Source: Streptomyces sp. TS71-3 (GTDB taxonomy: Bacteria; Actinomycetota; Actinomycetes; Streptomycetales; Streptomycetaceae). Taken from it: a stretch of 64,000 nucleotides of DNA. The notes beneath the pieces were generated by a model. That model was not told the DNA's origin, ran no database searches, and saw only the letters and a program-made list of their open reading frames with translations. Location of the stretch: the NCBI RefSeq assembly GCF_018327685.1, contig NZ_BNEL01000001.1:3968001-4032000 (forward strand). The letters are read 5' to 3'. This document shows, piece after piece, positions 43,057 to 53,413 of the stretch; position 1 is the first letter of the stretch, and every line of letters begins with the position of its first letter. The translations under genes and the position numbers were made by a program.

Positions 43057-44709
43057 CTACTTCACCGACACCGCCGTCCAGGCCGCGGCCACGGCCTTGT
43101 ACTCGGCGCTGGAGGCGCCGTAGAGGTCGGACGCCGCGGAGAGCGTGGCCTTGCGCGCACCCGCGTAGTCGGTGGAGGAGGTCATGTAGACCGTGAGCGC
43201 CCGGTACCAGATGGCGCCCAGCTTGTCCGTGCCGATGCCGGACAGCGAGGAGCCGTCGCAGGTGGTGCCGTCCTCCTGCTCCCCGCCGATCACCTTGGCC
43301 CCTGAGCCCTCCGCGAGGAGATACGCGAAGTGGTTGGCGATCCCGGACGAGTAGTGCACGTCGAGGTTCTTGACCGAGGAACTCCAGCAGTCCGCGGACT
43401 TGCCGTCCTTGGACGGCTGGTCCATGAACCGCAAGGCTTTCGCGCCGTACCCGGGCTTGACCACGTTCTCGCCGATCAGGAAGTTGCCCGGCTCCTTCGG
43501 GTTGTTCGCGTAGAACTCCACCAGCGTGCCGAAGATGTCACTCGTCGCCTCGTTCAGCCCGCCGGACTCCCCGGAGTAGGTGAGTCCCGCGGTGGACGCG
43601 GTGACGCCGTGCGACATCTCGTGGCCCGCGACGTCCAGCGCCACCAGGGGCCCGAACGTGCTCCCGTCGCCGTCGCCGTACGTCATGCAGAAGCAGGAGT
43701 CGTCCCAGAAGGCGTTGTTGTAGTCCTTGCCGTAGTGGACGCGGTTGAACGAGCCCTTGCCGTCGCCGGCGATGCCGTTCCTGCCGTGCACGTTCTTGTA
43801 GTAGTCCCAGGTGACGTCCGTGCCGTACTGGGCGTCGACGGCCGCGGACGAGCGGTCACTCTCCGCCCCGCTGCCCCAGTGGTTGTCGGAGTCCGTGAAC
43901 AGCACCGCCGGGGCACGGCTGATGCAGATGCTCAGGATGCACACGTCGGTCTTGTTCTGGGCGTCGCCCGTGTAGGTGCCGCCGCGGGTGGCGTCCGACA
44001 GCTTGTACTGGGAGCCGTCCTGCGTGGTCTGAAGGGGCACGGTGCCGCCGTACAGCGACTTGCCGTCACCGGTCGCCGTCTCCAGCGCGTCCCACGAGTC
44101 GATCCGGGCGCCGCTCAGCGCGTCGGTGACGATCACGCGGGCGACCGGGTTGCCGAGCGAGTCCTTGCCGGCGGTACTGGTCTGCCAGGCCAGCCGGGGC
44201 TTGCCGTGCAGGGCGTCCACCACCAGCGCGGGCTTGCTCACGATGCCGGTGAGCTGCTGCCCGGGGTGCGCGCCTCGCAGCGCGTCGGCCCCCAGGGTCG
44301 CGGCCCGCTGCGACGACAGCGAGGGTTTCACGGAGGGGACGGACACGTCCCCTGAGGTCGCGCGGTCCGCGCCGCGCCACTTGCCGTCCGGCTTCAGGTG
44401 GACGACGAAGTCGCCACCCAGCACGGGCAGGCCCCGGAACGAGCGGTTGTAGCGCACGTGCTGGCTGCCGTCCTGATCCACGATCACATCGCGGACGCTG
44501 TTCTTCTCGTTCTTCAGGATGTCCAGGTGCGCGGCATGGCCGGCGAGTGCGGCGCCGGCATTGGTGATGGCTTCGGAACGGGTCCAGTGCGGCGGGGTGT
44601 CGGCGCCGGCACCCGGGGCGAGCGCCGTGGCCAGCAGGGCCATGGCCGCCGCCAGGATGCCGGCAAGCGTGAGGGGCGCATGAATACGGGGTCCTCGGAG
44701 ATATCTCAT
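43057..44709 (-). CDS. secreted M4-family (thermolysin-like) neutral metalloprotease
   Basis: This 550-residue preproprotein has a signal peptide (TLAGILAAAMALLATALAPGAGA), an FTP-type propeptide with the inhibitory domain (HVRYNRSFRGLPVLGGDFVVHL), and the catalytic M4 domain. The domain has the zinc motif HEMSH (near residues 360-364), the third ligand GGLNEATSD, and the C-terminal His region VHYSSGIANHFAYLL. There is no extra C-terminal domain. It likely digests extracellular protein for nitrogen and carbon. ATG at 44709 starts a good signal peptide; an in-frame ATG 17 codons upstream is less likely. The 5' region bears a 19-bp minisatellite. Confidence 0.93.
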   Translation of the reverse strand: MRYLRGPRIHAPLTLAGILAAAMALLATALAPGAGADTPPHWTRSEAITNAGAALAGHAAHLDILKNEKNSVRDVIVDQDGSQHVRYNRSFRGLPVLGGDFVVHLKPDGKWRGADRATSGDVSVPSVKPSLSSQRAATLGADALRGAHPGQQLTGIVSKPALVVDALHGKPRLAWQTSTAGKDSLGNPVARVIVTDALSGARIDSWDALETATGDGKSLYGGTVPLQTTQDGSQYKLSDATRGGTYTGDAQNKTDVCILSICISRAPAVLFTDSDNHWGSGAESDRSSAAVDAQYGTDVTWDYYKNVHGRNGIAGDGKGSFNRVHYGKDYNNAFWDDSCFCMTYGDGDGSTFGPLVALDVAGHEMSHGVTASTAGLTYSGESGGLNEATSDIFGTLVEFYANNPKEPGNFLIGENVVKPGYGAKALRFMDQPSKDGKSADCWSSSVKNLDVHYSSGIANHFAYLLAEGSGAKVIGGEQEDGTTCDGSSLSGIGTDKLGAIWYRALTVYMTSSTDYAGARKATLSAASDLYGASSAEYKAVAAAWTAVSVK

Positions 44710-45274
44710 CGTGTCGTCGGGCCTCCTCGGCAACGCGGGAGAGCGCGCATAACGCGGCACGCTGATGTCCCATCAGGTGTAGGGGGAGTTCATTGGCATG
44801 TCCATACCCCCAAAGGGGCGTGCCGCGGTGAGGGAGCGGTGACCGGCGTGGGGAAGTTGGCCATGCGCGAGAAGGGGGTTCTGAGACCGCCGGTGGGACA
44901 CGGATCCGCCGGTGGGGCGCGGGGCGGCCGGCGGGGTGCGGGTGCGCCGGTGGGTTGTCGATCCGCCGATGGGTTGGGGGTGGCTCTGTGGGGTGTAGGT
45001 GCGCCGACGCGATGTGGATCCGCCGGTGGGTTGTGGATCCGCCCGTGGGTTGTGGGTGTGCCGGTCGGTTGTGGGTGCGCCGGCGGGAACCATGGGACGA
45101 CCGGCTCGGGGTGAACCGGCGGGATCCGGGGGAACCCGTTACGCGATCCCTGCGGATCCGTGGACCCGCGCGGCAGGATGCACGGGAGAGAGACGCGGGA
45201 ATCACGCGCGGGAAGGACGCACGGCAGGGACGCGGGCGAACCCCGCCACGACGGACGACAGGAGAGAACGCCTG
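44710..45274. other. gap between M4 protease and cutA
   Basis: No gene is seen. The centre is an eleven-unit 19-bp minisatellite (44877-45085). The protease promoter should lie in 44710-44876, which also has a CCAAAGGGGCG stretch. The cutA ribosome binding site GGAGAG is at 45261-45266. Confidence 0.45.
44877..45085. repeat. 19-bp minisatellite, eleven units
   Basis: Eleven consecutive 19-bp units start at 44877, 44896, 44915, 44934, 44953, 44972, 44991, 45010, 45029, 45048 and 45067. The best-conserved form is GGTTGTGGATCCGCCGGTG. Phase is kept throughout with substitutions only. A 19-bp period cannot keep a reading frame, so the array is noncoding. Confidence 0.88.
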
Positions 45275-45613
45275 ATGACGAGCGACATCAGCCCCTCCGC
45301 ATGGCTGACGGTGCTGACCACCACGGACGCCGCCGACAAGGCCGAGCACCTCGCGCGAGGTGCCGTGCAGGCACGGCACGCGGCGTGCGCGCAGATCAAC
45401 GGGCCGGTGACATCCGTCTACCGCTGGAAGGGCGAGATCGAGACCGCGCAGGAGTGGCAGATCCTCTTCAAGACCAGCGAGGGCCGCTACCCGGAGCTGG
45501 AGGCCTGGCTGCTGGGGGCGCACGACTACGACACGCCCGAGGTCATCGCCACGCCGGTGGTGCGCGGCAGCGCCGGCTACCTGGCCTGGATGGAGCAGGA
45601 GACGGCCGGGTAA
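45275..45613 (+). CDS. cutA: divalent-cation tolerance protein CutA
   Basis: This 112-residue protein has the CutA1 fold: WLTVLTTTDAADKAEHLARGAVQARHAACAQINGPVTSVYRWKGEIETAQEWQILFKTS and the ending PEVIATPVVRGSAGYLAWMEQE. CutA forms trimers and is linked to copper tolerance, though its chemistry is unclear. GGAGAG precedes the ATG. It is convergent with nasA, 24 bases apart. Confidence 0.95.
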   Translation: MTSDISPSAWLTVLTTTDAADKAEHLARGAVQARHAACAQINGPVTSVYRWKGEIETAQEWQILFKTSEGRYPELEAWLLGAHDYDTPEVIATPVVRGSAGYLAWMEQETAG

Positions 45614-45637
45614 CCCCCGGGCCGCCCCCTCGCGTAC

Positions 45638-47920
<2,283 letters not shown>

Positions 47921-47942
47921 GACCGCACGCTCCCGCGCGCGT

Positions 47943-47980
47943 GTTACGGAGCCCGGCGGCACCGGTTACGGCGCCGGTAC
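47943..47980 (-). promoter_or_regulatory. degenerate GlnR-type operator of nasA
   Basis: On the minus strand it reads GTACC-n6-GTAAC-n6-CGCCG-n6-GTAAC. The layout, orientation and 22-base gap to the start codon equal those of the nitrite operon operator at 33594-33631. The third site is poor. GlnR control of nasA is known in streptomycetes. Confidence 0.55.
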
Positions 47981-48078
47981 GGTGGGCTCCCCGCACCGGG
48001 CGGGGCACGGTGAGGCCCTTCCCGGAGCGGTGGAGCGCGGCTTCGGGGCCCGCGGCGGCACCGGCAGGCCGCCCGTTC

Positions 48079-48123
48079 CTCACCGCGGCGAGCCTCACCG
48101 CGGCGAGCCTCACCGCGGCGAGG
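48079..48123. repeat. three 15-bp tandem repeats at the 3' end of the SanA-like gene
   Basis: CTCACCGCGGCGAGC occurs at 48079-48093 and 48094-48108, and with a last G at 48109-48123. The SanA-like stop codon (48110-48112) lies in the third unit, so the repeat spans the gene end. Confidence 0.85.
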
Positions 48124-48940
48124 CGAGTGCCCTCGATATGCCCTGCTCCTGGGGGCCCAGGAAGTGCGGGTCCGGCCGGAGGGCGGCGTCCACGGCGGCC
48201 TTGCCCGCGGCGAACAGCTCTCTCGTGGCGCCGTACCACCAGGTGGCGTCGTGGACGTCGTCGGCCGCCACACCGTACGCAGTGATGCCCGCCGCCTCGC
48301 AGAGCGCGACCGCCCGGCGGATGTGGAAGCCCTGGCTGATCAGCACCGCGCGCCGCACGCCGAAGATCTTCCTGGCCCGGACGCACGAGTCCCAGGTGTC
48401 GAAGCCCGCGTAGTCGGTGACGACGCGCCCGCCGGGCACGCCGTGCCGGGCGAGGTAGGCGCGCATGGCGTCCGGCTCGTCGTAGTCCTCGCGGCTGTTG
48501 TCACCGGTGACCAGCACGACCTTGACGCGGCCCGCGGCGTACAGCCGGGCCGCGGCGTCCAGGCGGTGCGCCAGGTACGGGGAGGGCTCGCCGTCCCACA
48601 GCCCCGCGCCGAAGACCACCGCCACCTCCGTGCTCGGCACGTCGTCAGGGGTGCGCAGGCTTCCGTCCGCCGTCAGGAACATCCACGTGGACGGCGCCAG
48701 CGCGAGCACGCAGAGCACCATGAGGGCCTGCACCGCGCGCCGCCGCCCCGCGCGATCCCGCGGCACGCGCAGCCACGACGGCCACCGCGACCACCGCGGC
48801 CACGGCGGCCACGGCACCTTGGGCCGTTCCATGCCCACGGGCCGTCCCGCACCCACCGGCCGTTCCGCACCCGCGCGCCGTTCCGCACCCGCCGGCCCCT
48901 CCGGCCCCGGCCCCTCCGGTCGCTCCTCGCCCCGCCCCAT
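48110..48940 (-). CDS. SanA/YdcF-like DUF218 membrane protein
   Basis: This protein of about 276 residues has a long Arg/Pro-rich cytoplasmic N-terminus, one membrane helix (VQALMVLCVLALAPSTWMFL) and an external DUF218 domain. Signatures are VAVVFGAGLWDGEPSPYLAHRLDAA, VVLVTGDNSREDYDEPDAM, and ISQGFHIRRAVALCEAAGI. SanA-type proteins affect envelope barrier function; the enzymatic role is uncertain. Start is ambiguous: ATG 48940 is given, and ATG 48832 (MERPKVPWPPW) would remove most of the repetitive N-terminus. It lies upstream of nasA on the same strand, with about 190 bases between. Confidence 0.85.
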   Translation of the reverse strand: MGRGEERPEGPGPEGPAGAERRAGAERPVGAGRPVGMERPKVPWPPWPRWSRWPSWLRVPRDRAGRRRAVQALMVLCVLALAPSTWMFLTADGSLRTPDDVPSTEVAVVFGAGLWDGEPSPYLAHRLDAAARLYAAGRVKVVLVTGDNSREDYDEPDAMRAYLARHGVPGGRVVTDYAGFDTWDSCVRARKIFGVRRAVLISQGFHIRRAVALCEAAGITAYGVAADDVHDATWWYGATRELFAAGKAAVDAALRPDPHFLGPQEQGISRALASPR

Positions 48941-49245
48941 CGGATCCCCCCGTGTCCCTCTCCCCGTCACGCCCTGCCACCCCGAAGCCAGCGGGCCCCC
49001 GAAGCCGGCGAACCCAGCAGGACCCACCGAGGTCGGCGAATCCAGCGGACTCGCCGAGCCCCGCGAACCCAGCGAACTCACCGAAGCCGCCAGGTCCAGC
49101 GGATCCCGCCGAGGCCGGCAGCTCCAGCGGACCCCACCGTAGGACACCCCACTGACACCGCCCCCGCAACCGCCGTGAGGCCCCCTGCAAACAGCCGTGA
49201 CAGGCGTGCAACGGGACCGCAACGTCCCCGGGTCACGATCCCCGC
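48941..49245. other. divergent gap between SanA-like gene and siroheme chelatase
   Basis: Low-complexity CCG/AGC-rich sequence continues the SanA-like N-terminal composition to about 49130. The right part holds a possible GlnR-type array (49197-49234). No gene is supported. Confidence 0.4.
49197..49234 (+). promoter_or_regulatory. possible GlnR-type array before the siroheme chelatase
   Basis: GTGAC-n6-GCAAC-n6-GCAAC-n6-GGGTC follows the 5-6-5 spacing. The first site is a perfect gTnAc and the next two match 4 of 5; the fourth fails. It ends 11 bases before the ATG. Weak but in a sensible place. Confidence 0.35.
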
Positions 49246-50091
49246 ATGACGGTGTCCACAGGCCCACGCCCCGTGCTTGCACACCCTGCGCTTGCACACC
49301 CCGCGTTCCCCACCCGGTCCGGCGAGGCTTCCCCGACGCTGGTCGCCGTGGCGCACGGCAGCCGTGACCCGCGGGCGCTCGACACCGTCCGGGCCCTGCT
49401 CCGCCTGGTACGCGGGCTGCGGCCGGACGTGCCGGTGCGGCTCGGGCACATCGAGCTGAACGAGCCGTTGCTGTCCCGCACGCTCGCGGCACTGCCGCCG
49501 GGCCGGGCGGTGCTGGTGCCGCTGCTGCTGGGGCGCGGCCACCACGTCTCGTACGACATACCGGCCGCGGCCGCCGCCGCCCCGCACCTGGACATCCGCC
49601 TCGCCGAGCCGCTCGGGCCGCACCCGCTGCTCGCCGAGGTGCTGCACGAGCGGCTGCTCGAAGCGGGCCAGCGCATCCCGGGCCCGCGCATCCCGGGTCC
49701 GGGCACGCACGCCGTGGTGCTCGCCGCCGCCGGCTCCCGTGACCCGGACGCCGCCGTGGACACCCGCACCACGGCGGCCCTGCTCGCCGCGCGGCTCGGC
49801 GTGCCGGTGGCGCCCGCGTTCGCCTCCGCGCCGTCGCCCGGCGTCCCCGAGGCGCTGCGCATGCTCGCCGCCCGTGGCCGGAACGCCGCCGTCGCCGCCT
49901 ACTTCACCGCCCCCGGCCGGTTCGCCGCGCAGTGCGCCGCGGCCGCTGAGGCGGCGTCAGGCTGGGCCTCGGCACCGCTCGGCGCGCATCCCGCGATGGC
50001 CCGCCTCGTGCTGCACCGCTACGACCAGGCCATGGCCACCGGGACCACCGCCGCCACCCGCCGCTTGCACCACGGACTCGCGTCCGCCTGA
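49246..50091 (+). CDS. sirohydrochlorin chelatase (CbiX/SirB type)
   Basis: This 281-residue protein has two chelatase half-domains. The first has VAVAHGSRDPRALDTVRALL with the metal-binding histidine and LLGRGHHVSYDI; the second starts AVVLAAAGSRDPDAAVD. Such enzymes insert iron into sirohydrochlorin to make siroheme, the cofactor of NirB in this window. They may also insert cobalt for cobalamin. Position next to nasA favours the siroheme role. The first 25 residues are an AHPALAHP-like repeat and may not be translated. Confidence 0.92.
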   Translation: MTVSTGPRPVLAHPALAHPAFPTRSGEASPTLVAVAHGSRDPRALDTVRALLRLVRGLRPDVPVRLGHIELNEPLLSRTLAALPPGRAVLVPLLLGRGHHVSYDIPAAAAAAPHLDIRLAEPLGPHPLLAEVLHERLLEAGQRIPGPRIPGPGTHAVVLAAAGSRDPDAAVDTRTTAALLAARLGVPVAPAFASAPSPGVPEALRMLAARGRNAAVAAYFTAPGRFAAQCAAAAEAASGWASAPLGAHPAMARLVLHRYDQAMATGTTAATRRLHHGLASA

Positions 50092-50244
50092 CCCGGGACC
50101 CGAGGATCCCGGTAGCGACCGCGCCCCCGTCCGGAACCTTCCCCGACCGGACCCCTCCGCGACACCAACCCGCCCCGGCCGGAACGCCCCCTTTGCGCGT
50201 ACTGTCAGGGCATGGAAGGCACCAGACCGGGCACGGAGGAGAAC

Positions 50245-51855
50245 GTGGACCCCACGTCGTCCTCCCCCTCCGCAGGCTCCACCCCCTCCGCTTCCCCCTC
50301 CTCGGCTTCCGCGTCCTCCGCGTCCCCTTCCCCGTCGGCCTCCTCCGCCGCCCCCTCTCCCTCCGCCTCCTCCAACTCCTCCGCCGCTTCCCCGGCATCC
50401 CGGAGCAACCCCGAGCCCTCAGGCACCGTGCCCGAGCCCTCCTCCACCGTGCCCGCCGCCCACTACGACGCCGCGTCCCTGGAACGGTGGGCCGCGGAGC
50501 CCGACAAGCGGGCGGGGCGCACCGCGTTCCAGCGCGACCGCGCGCGCGTGCTGCACTCCGCCGCGCTGCGCAGGCTCGCCGGCAAGACCCAGGTCGTCAC
50601 GCCTGGCACGCTGCCTGAGACGCCCGGCCGCGGCGGCGCGGACCAGGCCCGGGGCCCCGCGTGGGACCCCAGCCCCCGCACCCGGCTCACGCACTCCCTG
50701 GAGTGCGCGCAGGTGGGACGCGAGCTGGGCGCGGCGCTCGGCTGCGACCCGGACCTGGTGGAGACCGCCTGCCTCTCCCACGACCTCGGCCACCCGCCCT
50801 TCGGGCACAACGGCGAGCAGGCGCTGAACGAGGTCGCGAAGGACTGCGGCGGCTTCGAGGGCAACGCCCAGTCGCTGAGGCTGCTCACCCGCCTGGAACC
50901 CAAACGGTTCGTGCGGGCCGGTACCGTGACCGGCGCGGGCGCCGCGGACAGCGCTCTCGGCGGCCCCGGCCGGGAGTCGGAGGGACCGGCCGACGAGCTC
51001 ATCAGCGTCGGCCTCAACCTCACCCGAGCGGCCCTCGACGCCGCGACCAAGTACCCCTGGCCGCTCGGCGGCCACCCCACTGACCCGGGTTCGCGGAAGT
51101 TCGGCGTGTACGAGGACGACCGGCCGGTCTTCGACTGGATCCGCAGGGGCGCACCGCCGTACCGCACCTGCTTCGAGGCGCAGGTGATGGACTGGTCCGA
51201 CGACGTCGCCTACTCGGTGCACGACCTGGAGGACGGCCTGCACGCCGGGCACGTCGACCCCAACGTGCTGGACGCGGAGCCGGAGCGGCGCGCCGTCTTC
51301 GACGTGGCGATCGGCCGCTACGTCCCCGCGGACACCGACCCCGAGGAGCTGGCCGAGGCGCTCGACGGGCTGCTCGCGCAGGAGTGGTGGCCGCACGGCT
51401 ACGACGGCACCGCGGTCGCCCAGGCGCGCCTCAAGGACGCCACCAGCCAGCTCATCGGGCGGTTCTGCCTGGCGGCGGAGGCCGCCACGCGCGCGCGGTG
51501 GGGGCCCCGGCCGGGCGCCGCCGGGCCGCACGGGCTCAGCCGGTACGACGCCCAGCTCATGGTGCCGCGCGCCACCCGCAACGAGTGCGCCGTGCTCAAG
51601 GCCGTCGCCGACCTGTACGTGATGCAGCGCGCCGAGCAGGAGCGGCTCCGCGCCGACCAGCGCGTCGTCGTCGCCGAGCTGGCCGCGGCGCTCACCGCCC
51701 GGGCGCCCGAGGGCCTCGACCCGCAGTTCCGGGCGCTGTTCGACGCGGCCCCCGACGACCGGGCGCGCAAACGGGTGATCGTCGACCAGATCGCCTCGCT
51801 CACCGACGCCACGGCCCGCGCCCTGCACCACCGGCTCACCCGCAGAGGGGGATGA
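50245..51855 (+). CDS. dgt: deoxyguanosinetriphosphate triphosphohydrolase
   Basis: This HD-domain enzyme of about 536 residues hydrolyses dGTP (or other dNTPs) to the nucleoside and tripolyphosphate. The HD motif is [22 protein letters not shown]. Earlier blocks are [26 protein letters not shown] and [33 protein letters not shown] carries the last metal Asp. The first 70 residues are nearly all Ser, Pro and Ala, probably disordered. GTG at 50245 is preferred since GGAGGAG stands five bases upstream; ATG at 50212 is an alternative. It is close to dnaG, consistent with a replication/nucleotide neighbourhood. Confidence 0.95.
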   Translation: MDPTSSSPSAGSTPSASPSSASASSASPSPSASSAAPSPSASSNSSAASPASRSNPEPSGTVPEPSSTVPAAHYDAASLERWAAEPDKRAGRTAFQRDRARVLHSAALRRLAGKTQVVTPGTLPETPGRGGADQARGPAWDPSPRTRLTHSLECAQVGRELGAALGCDPDLVETACLSHDLGHPPFGHNGEQALNEVAKDCGGFEGNAQSLRLLTRLEPKRFVRAGTVTGAGAADSALGGPGRESEGPADELISVGLNLTRAALDAATKYPWPLGGHPTDPGSRKFGVYEDDRPVFDWIRRGAPPYRTCFEAQVMDWSDDVAYSVHDLEDGLHAGHVDPNVLDAEPERRAVFDVAIGRYVPADTDPEELAEALDGLLAQEWWPHGYDGTAVAQARLKDATSQLIGRFCLAAEAATRARWGPRPGAAGPHGLSRYDAQLMVPRATRNECAVLKAVADLYVMQRAEQERLRADQRVVVAELAAALTARAPEGLDPQFRALFDAAPDDRARKRVIVDQIASLTDATARALHHRLTRRGG

Positions 51856-52030
51856 CCGCCGCGGAACGCGGAACGCGCCGCCCGAGCGGCCCCGGGGCAC
51901 CCCGCCGGGCACGGCGCGCCCGCACCGGGTGTGACGGCGACTGGCCTGTTCGGGCCACTCCCTCTTCCCGCAACACGCAGGGTGCGGGAGGCTCGGAGTG
52001 GGCGCCATGGTTACCAGGAGGAGGCACCAA

Positions 52031-53305
52031 GTGGTCGACGCGGATCTCACGTTCGTCATCGTCGGTGGAGGTCTGGCCGGAGCAAAAGCGGCCGAGACAC
52101 TGCGGTCGGAGGGCTTCAACGGGCGAGTGATCCTCATCTGCGACGAGCGCGACCACCCGTACGAGCGCCCTCCCTTGTCCAAGGGCTACCTGCTGGGCAA
52201 GGAGCCGCGCAGCAAGGTCTTCGTCCACGAGCCGGCCTGGTGGGCGGGGGCCGACGTGGAACTCCACCTCGGACAGGTCGCGGTCGCCGTCGAACGCGCC
52301 GACAAGGCGGTACGGCTCGGCGACGGCACCCGGATCCGCTACGACAAGCTGCTGCTGGCCACCGGGGCGGAGCCGCGCCGGCTCGACATCCCCGGCACCG
52401 ACCTGGCCGGCGTGCACCACCTGCGGCGGCTCGCGCACGCCGAGCGGCTGCGCGGCGTGCTCGCGTCCCTCGGCCGTGACAACGGGCACCTGGTGATCGC
52501 CGGAGCCGGCTGGATCGGCCTGGAGGTCGCGGCGGCCGCCCGGGAGTACGGCGCCGAGGTCACCGTCGTCGAACCGGAGCCGACCCCGCTGCACGCGGTC
52601 CTCGGGCCCGAGGTCGGGCAGATCTTCACCGACCTGCACGCCGAGCACGGCGTCCGCTTCCACTTCGGCGCCCGGCTCACGGAGATCGCCGGGCAGGACG
52701 GCATGGTGCTCGCGGCCCGCACCGACGACGGCGAGGAGCACCCGGCGCACGACGTGCTCGCCGCGATCGGCGCCGCGCCGCGCACGGCGCTCGCCGAGTC
52801 CGCGGGGCTCGACCTGGCCGCTGCCGCGGAGGGCGGCGGCATCGCCGTCGACGCCTCGCTGCGCACCTCCGACCCGGACATCTACGCCGCCGGCGACGTG
52901 GCCGCCGCCCAGCACCCGCTGTTCGGCAGCCGCCTGCGCGTCGAGCACTGGGACAACGCCCTCAAGGGCGGACCCGTCGCCGCGCGCGCGATGCTCGGAC
53001 GCGACGCCGGCGAGGAGCGCGTGCCGTACTTCTTCTCCGACCAGTACGACGTCGGCCTCGAGTACTCCGGATGGGCGCCGCCCGGGTCGTACGACGAGGT
53101 GGTGCTGCGCGGGGACGCGCCCAAGAGGGAGTTCATCGCGTTCTGGGTGCGGGACGGGCGGGTGCTCGCCGGGATGAACGTCAACGTGTGGGATGTCACG
53201 CAGGACATCCAGCACCTGATCCGCTCCGGCGCTCAGGTCGACACCATGGCCCTCGCCGACCCGTCCGTGCCGCTCGACGGGCTCGCCGGCTCGCTCTCCG
53301 GCTGA
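52031..53305 (+). CDS. FAD-dependent ferredoxin/rubredoxin-reductase-like oxidoreductase
   Basis: This 424-residue flavoprotein begins VVDADLTFVIVGGGLAGAKAAETLRSEG with the FAD dinucleotide fold. It has the NAD motif VIAGAGWIGLEVAAAARE and the FAD ribityl block DIYAAGDVAAAQHP. It ends with the C-terminal reductase-like domain (VEHWDNALKGGPVAARAML, DVTQDIQHLIRSG). This matches reductases that feed P450s or dioxygenases through a ferredoxin. It could serve the orphan P450 at 20104-21330, but that is inference. GTG at 52031 is set by AGGAGGAGG six bases upstream; the longer frame from 51998 is less likely. Confidence 0.93.
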   Translation: MVDADLTFVIVGGGLAGAKAAETLRSEGFNGRVILICDERDHPYERPPLSKGYLLGKEPRSKVFVHEPAWWAGADVELHLGQVAVAVERADKAVRLGDGTRIRYDKLLLATGAEPRRLDIPGTDLAGVHHLRRLAHAERLRGVLASLGRDNGHLVIAGAGWIGLEVAAAAREYGAEVTVVEPEPTPLHAVLGPEVGQIFTDLHAEHGVRFHFGARLTEIAGQDGMVLAARTDDGEEHPAHDVLAAIGAAPRTALAESAGLDLAAAAEGGGIAVDASLRTSDPDIYAAGDVAAAQHPLFGSRLRVEHWDNALKGGPVAARAMLGRDAGEERVPYFFSDQYDVGLEYSGWAPPGSYDEVVLRGDAPKREFIAFWVRDGRVLAGMNVNVWDVTQDIQHLIRSGAQVDTMALADPSVPLDGLAGSLSG

Positions 53306-53413
53306 GGACGCACCGTCCGGTCCGCCCCGGACATGCGGGGTGCCGGGCCCGGAGGGAACGGCGGACACCCCGGACCGGGAAGGCACCCCGCGGCGGCGCC
53401 GTAGAATCCTCGC

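Noticed and set aside
44877..45085. Tandem array first considered as a CRISPR array
   Set aside because: Units are contiguous 19-mers without unique spacers and no cas genes are nearby.
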